54,986 nucleotides of DNA from the IMG/VR virus record IMGVR_UViG_3300037246_001629, positions 1-54,986 of that record; one strand, given 5' to 3'. Source of the DNA: a virus. A program made the translations under genes and the position numbers. The notes below the pieces were generated by a model that was not told the origin of the DNA, ran no database searches, and saw nothing but the letters and a program-made list of their open reading frames with translations. Shown in pieces: positions 25,352 to 32,342 of the stretch (positions are counted from its first letter, which is position 1; each line of letters starts with the position of its first letter).

Positions 25352-25477
25352 TCATTTTTTGTCATAGCATTTTTTATGATATACTTTTGTAAACCAATCG
25401 GCCTCATCTTTCTCAATTATTATTTCTGGAATATCTTCACAGCATACTTCACATACAGCAACTTCAATATCACTCAT
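25352..25477 (-). CDS. 41-residue Cys-rich protein
   Basis: ATG 25477 lies just after the stop of the 65-residue Zn protein. 'VCEVCCED' and 'YHKKCYDKK' form a CxxC...HxxC zinc-site pattern. Probably the last gene of the 28098-25352 operon; T-rich sequence follows on the minus strand. Confidence 0.6.
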   Translation of the reverse strand: MSDIEVAVCEVCCEDIPEIIIEKDEADWFTKVYHKKCYDKK

Positions 25478-25482
25478 ACCGA

Positions 25483-25680
25483 TCAGGTCCCACCTGTGGT
25501 ATAAAAACCAGGTATCCAATCTTCAGGTTTAGATTCAATGTCTAATTTTCGGCCACAATAAGGACAGAATTTAATCGCCTCACGTCTTTCAGGATGATAG
25601 AATTCCCATCGCTTATCAGCAGGAAAATATACAATACCTACTTCCTGTTCGGATCCCTCATCGCATTCATGATCACTCAT
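25483..25680 (-). CDS. small zinc-ribbon protein
   Basis: 65 residues with an acidic N-terminus (MSDHECDEGSEQE), a 'DKRWEFYHPERREAIKFCPY' stretch and 'FCPYCGRKL'. A typical half Zn-ribbon seen in small viral proteins. ATGA overlap with the upstream gene. Confidence 0.7.
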   Translation of the reverse strand: MSDHECDEGSEQEVGIVYFPADKRWEFYHPERREAIKFCPYCGRKLDIESKPEDWIPGFYTTGGT

Positions 25681-26186
25681 TCTTTATTGCTCCTGACACT
25701 GATAAAAAATTCACTGAAATCCTCATCTGGAAAATCCATCTCATTATCCCATACAGGATCTCGATCTATACCTACGATATCTTCTCGTTCAAATATTCCT
25801 AATAGTCCTCTGATTATTCTTTTCCACAACGGTAAAGGTGCGACCAATCTATCCATACTTTCATATAAGAGTACATTAGTATTTATCTTAATTTCATTAG
25901 CATAATATGTTCTCATGAATTTAGCATCAAATACATGGATACCAAATAGCTGAGACAATGGAGAAGGAAAGAAAACGGGTTCACATCCATGTAACATTGC
26001 AATAGGTGCTCCATATGGAATAATTCCACCCACATGTAATTTAGGAATACCTGATAATTTTCTACTATCCATACTTTTTTTACTAGCAATACATTCATCA
26101 CAAATATTTCTATCGCCATCTACTGTTTTTGTAAGAAGCAATTCATATTGGCCACATCCAGAACAATTTCCTTTATGTACAGTCAT
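25677..26186 (-). CDS. Zn-ribbon protein with a tape-measure-like segment
   Basis: 169 residues. The N-terminal Zn-ribbon is 'GNCSGCGQY' with 'RNICDECIAS'. Then 'IPKLHVGGIIPYGAPIAMLH' and 'GCEPVFF', which has the H.GG(I/V)..G....LH.GE.V pattern typical of tape-measure C-termini (compare 'MHSGGVVGGGSG' and 'LKIGEGVI' in this virus). The rest is helical and basic ('LWKRIIRGLLGIF') with an acidic tail. One of several accessory proteins with virion-like pieces. The tape-measure resemblance is the weakest of that set. Confidence 0.65.
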   Translation of the reverse strand: MTVHKGNCSGCGQYELLLTKTVDGDRNICDECIASKKSMDSRKLSGIPKLHVGGIIPYGAPIAMLHGCEPVFFPSPLSQLFGIHVFDAKFMRTYYANEIKINTNVLLYESMDRLVAPLPLWKRIIRGLLGIFEREDIVGIDRDPVWDNEMDFPDEDFSEFFISVRSNKE

Positions 26187-26440
26187 TCTTCTTCCTCCAG
26201 TATTTCAGGATTTATCTTAAAAAATGGAGATTTAAGATCATAAAGATTGGGGCCCTTTTGGATTAGTTCAGCTTCTTCCAATCTACGTAGAGTGTATCTT
26301 AATGATTTAGTAGGAATTGACATTTCATTTATCAATTCTCGCTGTGTCTTTTTCCCATGCTCTGATAAATAGTCTAGTATCTTCTTTGCACTATTAGGTA
26401 AATTGTGTAAAATAAAAATGTATTTTGTTTTAATATTCAT
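26183..26440 (-). CDS. winged-helix DNA-binding protein
   Basis: 85 residues from ATG 26440, where GGAGGT sits seven bases upstream. 'AKKILDYLSEHGKKTQRELI', 'MSIPTKSLRYTLRRLEEAEL' and 'IQKG' make a clear winged helix-turn-helix of MarR/ArsR-like type. Likely an early regulator of viral or host promoters. Confidence 0.8.
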   Translation of the reverse strand: MNIKTKYIFILHNLPNSAKKILDYLSEHGKKTQRELINEMSIPTKSLRYTLRRLEEAELIQKGPNLYDLKSPFFKINPEILEEEE

Positions 26441-26685
26441 TGTGTGGACCTCCATACTGTTGCAATAATATATGTCCAGATAGTAACATTGGAAATTATA
26501 AAGACTGTCCAGAATCCTAGTTTATGTTTATTATTATATAATAATTTATATTTTTCATTGTCATGTTTCTTATTATACGCTCTCATTTCACATACACCAC
26601 AGTTTTCAGCATCTATATGATTTAATAATATATTATGACCATACCTTAATTTATGAAAAAAATTAATTAGTTTATGTCTATTCAT
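26437..26685 (-). CDS. small C-terminally anchored membrane protein
   Basis: 82 residues from ATG 26685, overlapping the end of the upstream gene. His/Lys-rich N-terminal part with 'NCGVCEM' and a single transmembrane segment 'LGFWTVFIISNVTIWTYIIA' at the C-terminus. Joined to the winged-helix gene by an ATGA overlap. Unknown function. Confidence 0.65.
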   Translation of the reverse strand: MNRHKLINFFHKLRYGHNILLNHIDAENCGVCEMRAYNKKHDNEKYKLLYNNKHKLGFWTVFIISNVTIWTYIIATVWRSTQ

Positions 26686-27298
26686 CAGTATCATTCTCCA
26701 TACTCCATTCAAACTCGCATTGATATTCCTCTGCAATCTTATTGGAAGCACTTTTACAGATTATAGAAAATTGGAACTCTTCATAAACTAAATATAGATC
26801 AGCAGTATGATTGTTGCTTCGACCACTCGTACTATGATAGTCACTTGCAGCTTTAAATTCTTTGATTATAAGATTACATTCCAATTGATTCTCATTAAGA
26901 GCAAATTCTTCAAACATATAATCTATTGTTTTCTTCAAATCTTTAACTGATGAAAAATAATCTTCTTTTGAAATATCATCAGTAATCAGTACATCATATA
27001 ATGTGTTTAATTTGGTCTTTAAATCCTCTGTATAAAGTCCCTTGTTTTTAACTGCGAATAGTAGACCTTCATCATTAAGGCCACCTTTCTTCGATATATC
27101 TTCAGGTCTAATCTTAACCACTCTTCCAGAATTCTTCCATGGTTCTTTGGGTAGTATTTCATAAGCAGTAAAAGATTGTGACCTTATAGCATCAAATCTT
27201 TTTTGACGTTCTTCGCGTGTCCAAGTTTTAAAATCAGCATCATATCTGTATAGAATACGATGGACCAATTTTGTTAATTTCCTTGTAAAATAATTCAT
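26678..27298 (-). CDS. accessory protein with a portal-like segment
   Basis: 206 residues from ATG 27298 (AGGAGG upstream). Residues ~70-90 read 'DISKKGGLNDEGLLFAVKNK', closely matching the portal's 'DVSAGGGLNNEGLQFTVTNR' at its conserved core (identical or similar at most positions). The rest is helical and charged and does not look like a portal. Coding sequences differ at synonymous sites, so this is not a recent copy. Possibly a decoy or assembly partner (inference). Confidence 0.7.
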   Translation of the reverse strand: MNYFTRKLTKLVHRILYRYDADFKTWTREERQKRFDAIRSQSFTAYEILPKEPWKNSGRVVKIRPEDISKKGGLNDEGLLFAVKNKGLYTEDLKTKLNTLYDVLITDDISKEDYFSSVKDLKKTIDYMFEEFALNENQLECNLIIKEFKAASDYHSTSGRSNNHTADLYLVYEEFQFSIICKSASNKIAEEYQCEFEWSMENDTDE

Positions 27299-27411
27299 TG
27301 TGTTTCCTCCTGGTGGCAGTTGCAATCACATAAATCTGAATCTAATGTGCATTCATCGTGTAATTTATCCCTACATGCTTCAGAGATAAAACCATTATCA
27401 ATTATGCTCAT
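27295..27411 (-). CDS. 38-residue Cys-rich protein
   Basis: Coupled by ATGA overlaps on both sides. Sequence features 'SEACRDKLHDEC' and 'LCDCNCHQEE': five Cys and two His in a short acidic peptide, probably metal binding. Too short for most gene finders but perfectly nested in the operon. Confidence 0.65.
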   Translation of the reverse strand: MSIIDNGFISEACRDKLHDECTLDSDLCDCNCHQEETQ

Positions 27412-27851
27412 AATAATTCTCCCTCGAATAATTCATCTTTCAAATCTCTGATCATACCCACTGGTTTATTCTTAATACTGAAATTAAAATTTTCAATAGC
27501 AGTAAGATGCACTGCATTCACCAGATAGATCCTACCGAGAGTATCTTGTAATGTGGGTGCAAGAATAACGGGAGATCCCATAAGATAAAAGGTGTTATCC
27601 TTGGCAGTTACAAGCTTTGATACTCTTGTGACATAGAATAATACCTCTACATCCATTAACCAGAAGAATTGTTTAGCTCCTTCAGCTCTATTCATTCTAT
27701 CATACATTGCTATCAGTAAAGACATATTAATATCTCTATCGCGTTCGCTGTTATGATCAATATATCCAATATTCTTCTGATTCACGATTTGATCTATGAA
27801 ATCAGGATCAGTGAATATAAATTTTAGTTTAAGTAATTCATCTATTAACAT
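27408..27851 (-). CDS. accessory protein resembling the C-terminal part of the major capsid protein
   Basis: 147 residues. 'YDRMNRAEGAKQFF' resembles the capsid protein's 'VERMSEEEGAKQRF'. 'SPVILAPTLQDTLGRIYLVN' resembles its 'IPIIESTAVTTDTLERIYGI', in the same order. The spacing between them also fits HK97 A-domain strands. The protein is too short to form a shell. It may interfere with or mimic capsid protein; a diverged capsid gene fragment is the alternative. Confidence 0.7.
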   Translation of the reverse strand: MLIDELLKLKFIFTDPDFIDQIVNQKNIGYIDHNSERDRDINMSLLIAMYDRMNRAEGAKQFFWLMDVEVLFYVTRVSKLVTAKDNTFYLMGSPVILAPTLQDTLGRIYLVNAVHLTAIENFNFSIKNKPVGMIRDLKDELFEGELL

Positions 27852-27852
27852 T

Positions 27853-28098
27853 TTAATCCAGACCTACCCCGAAAAGACTTGGTATAATTTTTTCAAGAAA
27901 CATTTTTACAATTCCATTACGACATTCTTCCAATTTATTTTGAATTATTATTTGTCGTTCAAGTGGATCTAAATCTATTTTAATTGCTTCAGTAGGAACA
28001 GCAGTTAATCTTTCAAATTCGACAAACTCATCTTTTTCAAGATATTCTTTAGCAAATTCAATAGCCTGTTCATTATTAAATTCTTTTTCTTTACTCAT
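27853..28098 (-). CDS. small acidic helical protein, first gene of operon
   Basis: 81 residues; 'NNEQAIEFAKEYLEKDEFVE', 'LDPLERQIIIQNKLEECRNG', then a hydrophobic C-terminus 'FLEKIIPSLFGVG'. GTGAGG lies before ATG 28098 and a TTTATATA box ~35-45 bases upstream. Family not recognised. Confidence 0.65.
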   Translation of the reverse strand: MSKEKEFNNEQAIEFAKEYLEKDEFVEFERLTAVPTEAIKIDLDPLERQIIIQNKLEECRNGIVKMFLEKIIPSLFGVGLD

Positions 28099-28125
28099 TG
28101 TTTTTCCTCACGTTAAACAAATATC

Positions 28126-28145
28126 CTAGTAATAATATATAAAGA
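28126..28145 (-). promoter_or_regulatory. TATA box of the 28098-25352 operon
   Basis: On the minus strand CTTTATATATTATTAC lies ~35-45 bases before ATG 28098, leaving room for a short leader carrying the GTGAGG ribosome site. Confidence 0.5.
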
Positions 28146-28198
28146 AATTTAGATGAAAATATATAATTATATAATTTTTATAAAAAAAGAGAAAATTT

Positions 28199-28480
28199 AT
28201 CGGGTGCATCTATGTCTTTCTATATTCGGTCGGCCTAAGCCCATCCAATCCTGCCCGTGTGTAGATATCCGCTGAGCGAATACCTGACAGGATATTATCG
28301 TTAACCGACTTCCGTAAAAGCCAATTCGGTCCAACATAGTTAACAGCACCCTTCAGAGGGCATCGTAAATGGGAATATTATAAAAGAGACCAATCCATAA
28401 TAATATTCCCGACACAGGATACAGCCATTAATAGCCGCTTGCCTATGTATCATTGGTTCGTAAACCAAGCAGATATATTA
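28199..28480. ncRNA. large structured non-coding RNA region
   Basis: About 280 bases, clearly richer in G+C than its surroundings, with no credible ORF and many nested stems. GGGTGC (28202) pairs GCACCC (28347) and CTATGT (28210) pairs ACATAG (28338) inside it. GTCGG/CCGAC and ATATCC/GGATAT lie further in. Separately, GGGAATATTAT/ATAATATTCCC is an 11-bp hairpin near 28371-28413, and TTGGTT/AACCAA is a hairpin near 28452. G-U pairs slightly favour the plus strand and a TTTATAAA box lies upstream of 28200. The T-rich run below 28195 and the flanking minus genes would favour the minus strand. Class unknown. Confidence 0.6.
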
Positions 28481-28482
28481 TC

Positions 28483-28725
28483 TTACTTGAAGATATATAA
28501 AAATATAATTAAACTAAATTGGAATATTGAAAAAATTGATACTAGTTTCAGTATCCGATTCATAGATCTTATTTTATTATCCTGGACAAGCAGCGTATCA
28601 GTCAGATATTTAATGCTATCATTCATCAGATTTGTGGTCTCAATATTACCCGCACTAAATTCATTATAATTTGCTAGTAATTTAGCATACTCCTCCTGTG
28701 TAACATAAGGGCTGAAATTACTCAT
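28483..28725 (-). CDS. tail-anchored small membrane protein
   Basis: 80 residues: a helical soluble part ('ETTNLMNDSIKYLTDTLLVQ') and one C-terminal transmembrane helix 'LKLVSIFSIFQFSLIIFLYI'. ATGA overlap with the 276-residue gene upstream. Possibly last gene of the 35711-28483 operon. Confidence 0.65.
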   Translation of the reverse strand: MSNFSPYVTQEEYAKLLANYNEFSAGNIETTNLMNDSIKYLTDTLLVQDNKIRSMNRILKLVSIFSIFQFSLIIFLYIFK

Positions 28726-29552
28726 AACCGCACCACCGAGGGTTGATCGCTCTCCTCCTTAACGCCCTTCATGATCTCTGTGATAATCGCATCTGATTCA
28801 GTAGTATCCTCACTGGAATTATCAAGTAATGCTGTTACCTCAGCCATTTTACCAGGTGTTGTCTCAACTATCAGCTTTGCAAGATACTCGATTTTACTCT
28901 GCTGTTCATCGATTGTCTCGGTTGCAGCTTGCGTATGAAGCGTACCCCACTGAGTAATATTATCTGTGATCATATCGCGTAGCTTACCTGCTTTCTTATC
29001 AGTGATAGATGCATATAGACCACGCATTTTGTAATCATCCTCTGTTTCAGGTCTCAATACTTTACCAACGAATGTGCGGTATATACTCAGTTCATTGATA
29101 AATACGTATTTGGATGCATGTAGTAATAATTCCATCCAATCTTCAGTTTCTGGACCTCCGATCAGCGTCAGTTCATCCTGGATATGCCCTAGTAAATCAT
29201 ATCCTTCAGGATCCTTACCACCTTTCATTTTAGCAAGATCATTAGAATCGCCTATCTGTTTTGCAGTCTTTGTAACTTTCTTGATATGCTTCTTTTTGAT
29301 ATCCTTTCCCATGGATCCCGATGCAATGCGTTCCTTTAATCCACTCTCTTTCTTCTGTAATCTCCTACGCATATTATGCATAGCCTCGGTTGTAGTTCCG
29401 AGTATCTTTGCAACAACGATGTTAGAATGCGTTTTCTTGTTAAATCTCCAATTATAGAATAATTCCTTACCTTCTGGTTTTTTCTTGAATGAATTATCGC
29501 TTCTCAGCGTATTAAATTCCAATTCGACAAGTGCAGCGGTTAGCTCTGTCAT
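28722..29552 (-). CDS. HTH-containing protein, possible small terminase-like
   Basis: 276 residues. A helix-turn-helix-like segment near 45-65 ('NIVVAKILGTTTEAMHNMRR'), a basic linker (KDIKKKHIKKVTKTAK), a helical middle and an acidic C-terminus. This layout (N-terminal HTH, central oligomerising helices) is like small terminase subunits, and none is adjacent to the large subunit. A general DNA-binding regulator is equally possible. Confidence 0.5.
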   Translation of the reverse strand: MTELTAALVELEFNTLRSDNSFKKKPEGKELFYNWRFNKKTHSNIVVAKILGTTTEAMHNMRRRLQKKESGLKERIASGSMGKDIKKKHIKKVTKTAKQIGDSNDLAKMKGGKDPEGYDLLGHIQDELTLIGGPETEDWMELLLHASKYVFINELSIYRTFVGKVLRPETEDDYKMRGLYASITDKKAGKLRDMITDNITQWGTLHTQAATETIDEQQSKIEYLAKLIVETTPGKMAEVTALLDNSSEDTTESDAIITEIMKGVKEESDQPSVVRL

Positions 29553-29578
29553 ATAATGTATCCTCTAACACTAACATT

Positions 29579-29836
29579 CTAACTAGTGTTAGTGTTAGTA
29601 TCTAATGTTATTATGTCAGTTAATTTATAAGGACAATTTCCAAGTTCATGATCTGATAGGTATTTCAATTCTGGTTTATCACATTTCTTACAGATGAAAA
29701 TATTATCATCAATACCCTGCAGACATAGAACTACCACGCGTGAGATTTTCCTTAATTTCTTATTACAGATATAGCATTCCTTATGATTGGGATTGTATGC
29801 GATATCGAGAACCCTGATCCAGTTGATACTGTTCAT
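29579..29836 (-). CDS. zinc-ribbon protein
   Basis: 85 residues from ATG 29836 (AGGTG upstream; overlaps the previous stop as TAATG). Two CxxC pairs: 'KECYICNKKL' and 'FICKKCDKPEL', plus a 'DHELGNCPY' Cys. The fold is likely a treble-clef/HNH-like zinc site without the catalytic HNH residues. Function unknown. Confidence 0.65.
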   Translation of the reverse strand: MNSINWIRVLDIAYNPNHKECYICNKKLRKISRVVVLCLQGIDDNIFICKKCDKPELKYLSDHELGNCPYKLTDIITLDTNTNTS

Positions 29837-29955
29837 TACATACACCTCGCACTGCATTTATGCCAATCACCTTTGAAATGTCCACATCTGGAATCACCAT
29901 GTTTATGAAATGTAATATTCCATAGTCTGATCAACCATAATTTTAGGATATTCAA
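29836..29955 (-). CDS. 39-residue Cys/His protein, TTG start
   Basis: TTG 29955 overlaps the previous stop (TTGA) and the frame ends at the next ATG. A Trp-rich helical N-terminus then 'RCGHFKGDWHKCSARC', a tight CxH...HxC..C site. Fits operon spacing exactly. Confidence 0.5.
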   Translation of the reverse strand: MNILKLWLIRLWNITFHKHGDSRCGHFKGDWHKCSARCM

Positions 29956-30092
29956 TTCAAAGAACTCCTTTTATACTTGCGGGCTTTAATACAATCATCC
30001 CATTCACATTCTAAAGTTGTTCTATCTTCTCCTGTGGCATCATAATCAGTCCAATCAAGACGACCACAATGTTTACAATAATATCTTTTCAT
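29952..30092 (-). CDS. 46-residue zinc-ribbon protein
   Basis: ATG 30092 overlaps the stop of the preceding membrane frame (ATGA). 'YYCKHCGRLDW' and 'LECEWDDCIKAR' give two Cys pairs; basic C-terminus. Probably nucleic-acid binding. Confidence 0.65.
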   Translation of the reverse strand: MKRYYCKHCGRLDWTDYDATGEDRTTLECEWDDCIKARKYKRSSLN

Positions 30093-30186
30093 CTGTTAAT
30101 ACTCCAGATAAATAAGACTAGATAAATAAGATCAATTATAATCAATAAAATAACAAGAGCATTTATTATTGATATGATTTTATTAC
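30089..30186 (-). other. transmembrane reading frame without its own start (apparent frameshift)
   Basis: Follows the TGA of the upstream gene in the same frame and encodes a single hydrophobic helix, 'IISIINALVILLIIIDLIYL', ending with an ATGA overlap to the next gene. ATG 30191 (ATGA overlap) is one base out of frame because of an A5 run; with A4 it would read MSNKIIS... into the helix. Either slippage on A5, TGA readthrough, or a one-base error. Confidence 0.45.
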
Positions 30187-30381
30187 TCATTTATCACTCA
30201 CCTTCTTAAATCCCTTCACAATATCCTCCAGAAGTTCTATTATCTTTTCCTTCTCGATATATAGTTCTAGATCTTTAAATGTGATATCACCCATACCAAT
30301 CTCTTTGATTATAATCTTCTGATCATCTATATCCAATATAACAGAATGAAGTCCTAATTTAATTTGTTTCACAGAAGTCAT
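30187..30381 (-). CDS. small hypothetical protein
   Basis: 64 residues: N-terminal beta hairpin ('KLGLHSVILDIDDQKIIIKE') and C-terminal charged helix ('EKIIELLEDIVKGFKKV'). Tightly packed in the operon. Function unknown. Confidence 0.6.
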   Translation of the reverse strand: MTSVKQIKLGLHSVILDIDDQKIIIKEIGMGDITFKDLELYIEKEKIIELLEDIVKGFKKVSDK

Positions 30382-30737
30382 ACAGGGTAACGCTCCTTTT
30401 CAGCTTTATCATATACTGAAGAGAATAATTTCTTGGCCCGTTCACTTACCTCAAAATTCGCTTTTTCCAGACTGGATACTGATCTGAATGATTTGATTGG
30501 TGTCGGTTCTTCCAGGACCTTTATTCGTTTGTATAACAGCGTAACTAGTTCATGCCATCCGAAACCACCTCTATGTTTAAAATCCTCAAAGTTCACGCCA
30601 TCATGCTCCTTGTAATATTCTTCAAAGGCAACTTTTGCTATTTCCTCAGCAATATACTGTTTCTTATGTTTTCCCTCACTGCTATGTACTGGATACTTGC
30701 GAGGTAGTTTCCAGATATCATTCCATTTTATTACCAT
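30378..30737 (-). CDS. basic hypothetical protein
   Basis: 119 residues from ATG 30737, overlapping the previous stop. 'WNDIWKLPRKYPVHSSEGKH', 'FKHRGGFGWHELVTLLYKRI' and a helical basic C-terminus. No family recognised. Confidence 0.6.
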   Translation of the reverse strand: MVIKWNDIWKLPRKYPVHSSEGKHKKQYIAEEIAKVAFEEYYKEHDGVNFEDFKHRGGFGWHELVTLLYKRIKVLEEPTPIKSFRSVSSLEKANFEVSERAKKLFSSVYDKAEKERYPV

Positions 30738-31561
30738 AATGATAACATCCATAATGCACATACAGCAAATATAATGAGTGCAATCATATCGCCTAGTATA
30801 CCCCTTTTTCCTTTTTCAGGAATTTGATCGCTTGCATCCTGCCCACTTTCACCCCACTTGAATCCTATTTTATTACCATCACTGTACAGTTGTAAATCAT
30901 CACTTGCACCTGCATAGAAACCTCTTCTGAATTTCGTTCCCTTTCTACAAAAACATGAATCTTTACATTGACCCATATGCCCCTTTAAAGCACGTGTCCG
31001 TTGTGATTTTGGAGGTTTACCTTTACTGAAGTTCTTTATTTTATTGCCGTCATCCATAGCCAGCATTCTAGTTGATGTATCCAATTCGAAAAGTTTCTCA
31101 GTATCAGTAAGCATTGGATCATCGGGCATATATTGCATATCTTTAGGAGTATCATGTAATTGAGGCCATGGATCACCAAGTAAAATAGGTACAGTATCAA
31201 ATCCACCATCTTTAAGACCATGTTTAAATCTAGATTTGTATGATTCCTTAAGGAGTGGCCCAATACCAAATGGACTATTTTTTCTCAATTCTGCCATTTG
31301 TTCAGCTATTTTGTTTAATCTATCAATTTCACCATAAACAATCCCACAACTAGCACAGTTCCATTCCTTAGTATGGTATTGTGCTGGTAAATCCTTACAG
31401 CAGTAATCATATTTATCATTAGTCTGCTGATGATCGCAATGATCTCTTTGACAGACAATACACCTACGTCTAGGAGTAACAGGTATTTCTAGCTTCAGTC
31501 CACATTCAGTACACCAATTACTATCGGCATCATTGGATTGACCACAACCAGGACACCTCAT
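30731..31561 (-). CDS. Zn-ribbon, virion-segment, membrane-anchored protein
   Basis: 276 residues. N-terminus: Zn-ribbons 'MRCPGCGQ...NWCTECG', 'RRCIVCQ' and 'WNCASCGIVYG'. Middle: 'HGLKDGGFDTVPILLGD' and 'DDPMLTDT', the latter identical to eight residues of the capsid protein. Then 'LFELDTSTRML' and 'RGFYAGASDDLQLYSDGNKI', matching the fibre's repeat ('LLDLNTSTRIL', 'GFYTGAGDDLRMYHDG'). C-terminus: a transmembrane helix 'MIALIIFAVCALWMLSLW'. A mosaic with pieces of two virion proteins at the membrane; superinfection exclusion or decoy roles are possible (inference). Confidence 0.7.
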   Translation of the reverse strand: MRCPGCGQSNDADSNWCTECGLKLEIPVTPRRRCIVCQRDHCDHQQTNDKYDYCCKDLPAQYHTKEWNCASCGIVYGEIDRLNKIAEQMAELRKNSPFGIGPLLKESYKSRFKHGLKDGGFDTVPILLGDPWPQLHDTPKDMQYMPDDPMLTDTEKLFELDTSTRMLAMDDGNKIKNFSKGKPPKSQRTRALKGHMGQCKDSCFCRKGTKFRRGFYAGASDDLQLYSDGNKIGFKWGESGQDASDQIPEKGKRGILGDMIALIIFAVCALWMLSLW

Positions 31562-31881
31562 TTTAACAGACTTCCCTGCATAATAATTCTCCTAATAAAT
31601 GCTGTGAGAGTTATTGTTGTATCTCTAATACTGATATCTGTTATCAATCTCTGTGCAGCATTTGACATTATTGTACTTATTACTAGTTTTTGATGATCAT
31701 ACCATGGTAAATTAAATACAAGTGATAATTGAAAAGTCTCAAGATCAAAATTACGCCATTCATGCTCGATAATTTCAAAATCAAGTAATTTGTATTCATA
31801 TTCTACTTTCTCATAGAATGCTTGCAATACGTCATCTATCCTCATTAATTTTATTTCTTCAATTGTTTTTTCTTCATTCAT
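31558..31881 (-). CDS. hypothetical protein
   Basis: 107 residues; acidic helical start, then 'FQLSLVFNLPWYDHQKLVIS' and 'ITLTAFIRRIIMQGSLLK'. ATGA overlap with the Zn/fibre-like gene. No family recognised. Confidence 0.6.
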   Translation of the reverse strand: MNEEKTIEEIKLMRIDDVLQAFYEKVEYEYKLLDFEIIEHEWRNFDLETFQLSLVFNLPWYDHQKLVISTIMSNAAQRLITDISIRDTTITLTAFIRRIIMQGSLLK

Positions 31882-32074
31882 CTTTCATCAGCTCCTTCTC
31901 CACATACTCATTGCCTGTATCAGACAACACCAATCTATTCTTATCAATGTCAATCTTCATCATACCCATTTTTATTAATCCATCAATAGCCTCATCCAAT
32001 TCTTTATCACTCTTTCCACTTGGCATGAATTTCATTATTTCCTTATAATTATCAAAACTCTTTAATTTTTTCAT
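31874..32074 (-). CDS. small winged-helix-like protein
   Basis: 66 residues: 'DNYKEIMKFMPSGKSDKELD', 'EAIDGLIKMGMMKIDIDKNR' and 'LVLSDTGNEYVEKEL' follow the helix-helix-wing order of compact archaeal winged-helix proteins. Likely DNA-binding. Confidence 0.6.
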   Translation of the reverse strand: MKKLKSFDNYKEIMKFMPSGKSDKELDEAIDGLIKMGMMKIDIDKNRLVLSDTGNEYVEKELMKDE

Positions 32075-32075
32075 C

Positions 32076-32342
32076 TTAAGGATCCTCCTTTCCTATGAAT
32101 ACCTTCGCGTATTCTGGCCACCATCTTTCTTTAGTAACATCGCTCATCACGCTTGTATCATCTGTAAAATGATCATGAGCACACGGTTCGCAGAAATAAA
32201 TAGTACAGTATAAACATCGTATCATTCTACTAATCAATCTCTTTGAACCACAAGGACAAGTAATAAATACTTTTAATAATCCTACTTCGTTAACTTCTTT
32301 TGATTGATTCACAATCTTCTGCAATATTTCAAGTCTATCCAT
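32076..32342 (-). CDS. zinc-binding protein
   Basis: 88 residues from ATG 32342 (GGAGGA upstream; overlaps the previous stop). 'ITCPCGSKRL', 'IRCLYCTIYFCEPCAHDHF': RING/B-box-like Cys/His spacing. Unknown partner. Confidence 0.65.
   Translation of the reverse strand: MDRLEILQKIVNQSKEVNEVGLLKVFITCPCGSKRLISRMIRCLYCTIYFCEPCAHDHFTDDTSVMSDVTKERWWPEYAKVFIGKEDP

Noticed and set aside
28199-28480. RNase P or SRP RNA
   Set aside because: The conserved core sequences of those RNAs were not found on either strand.
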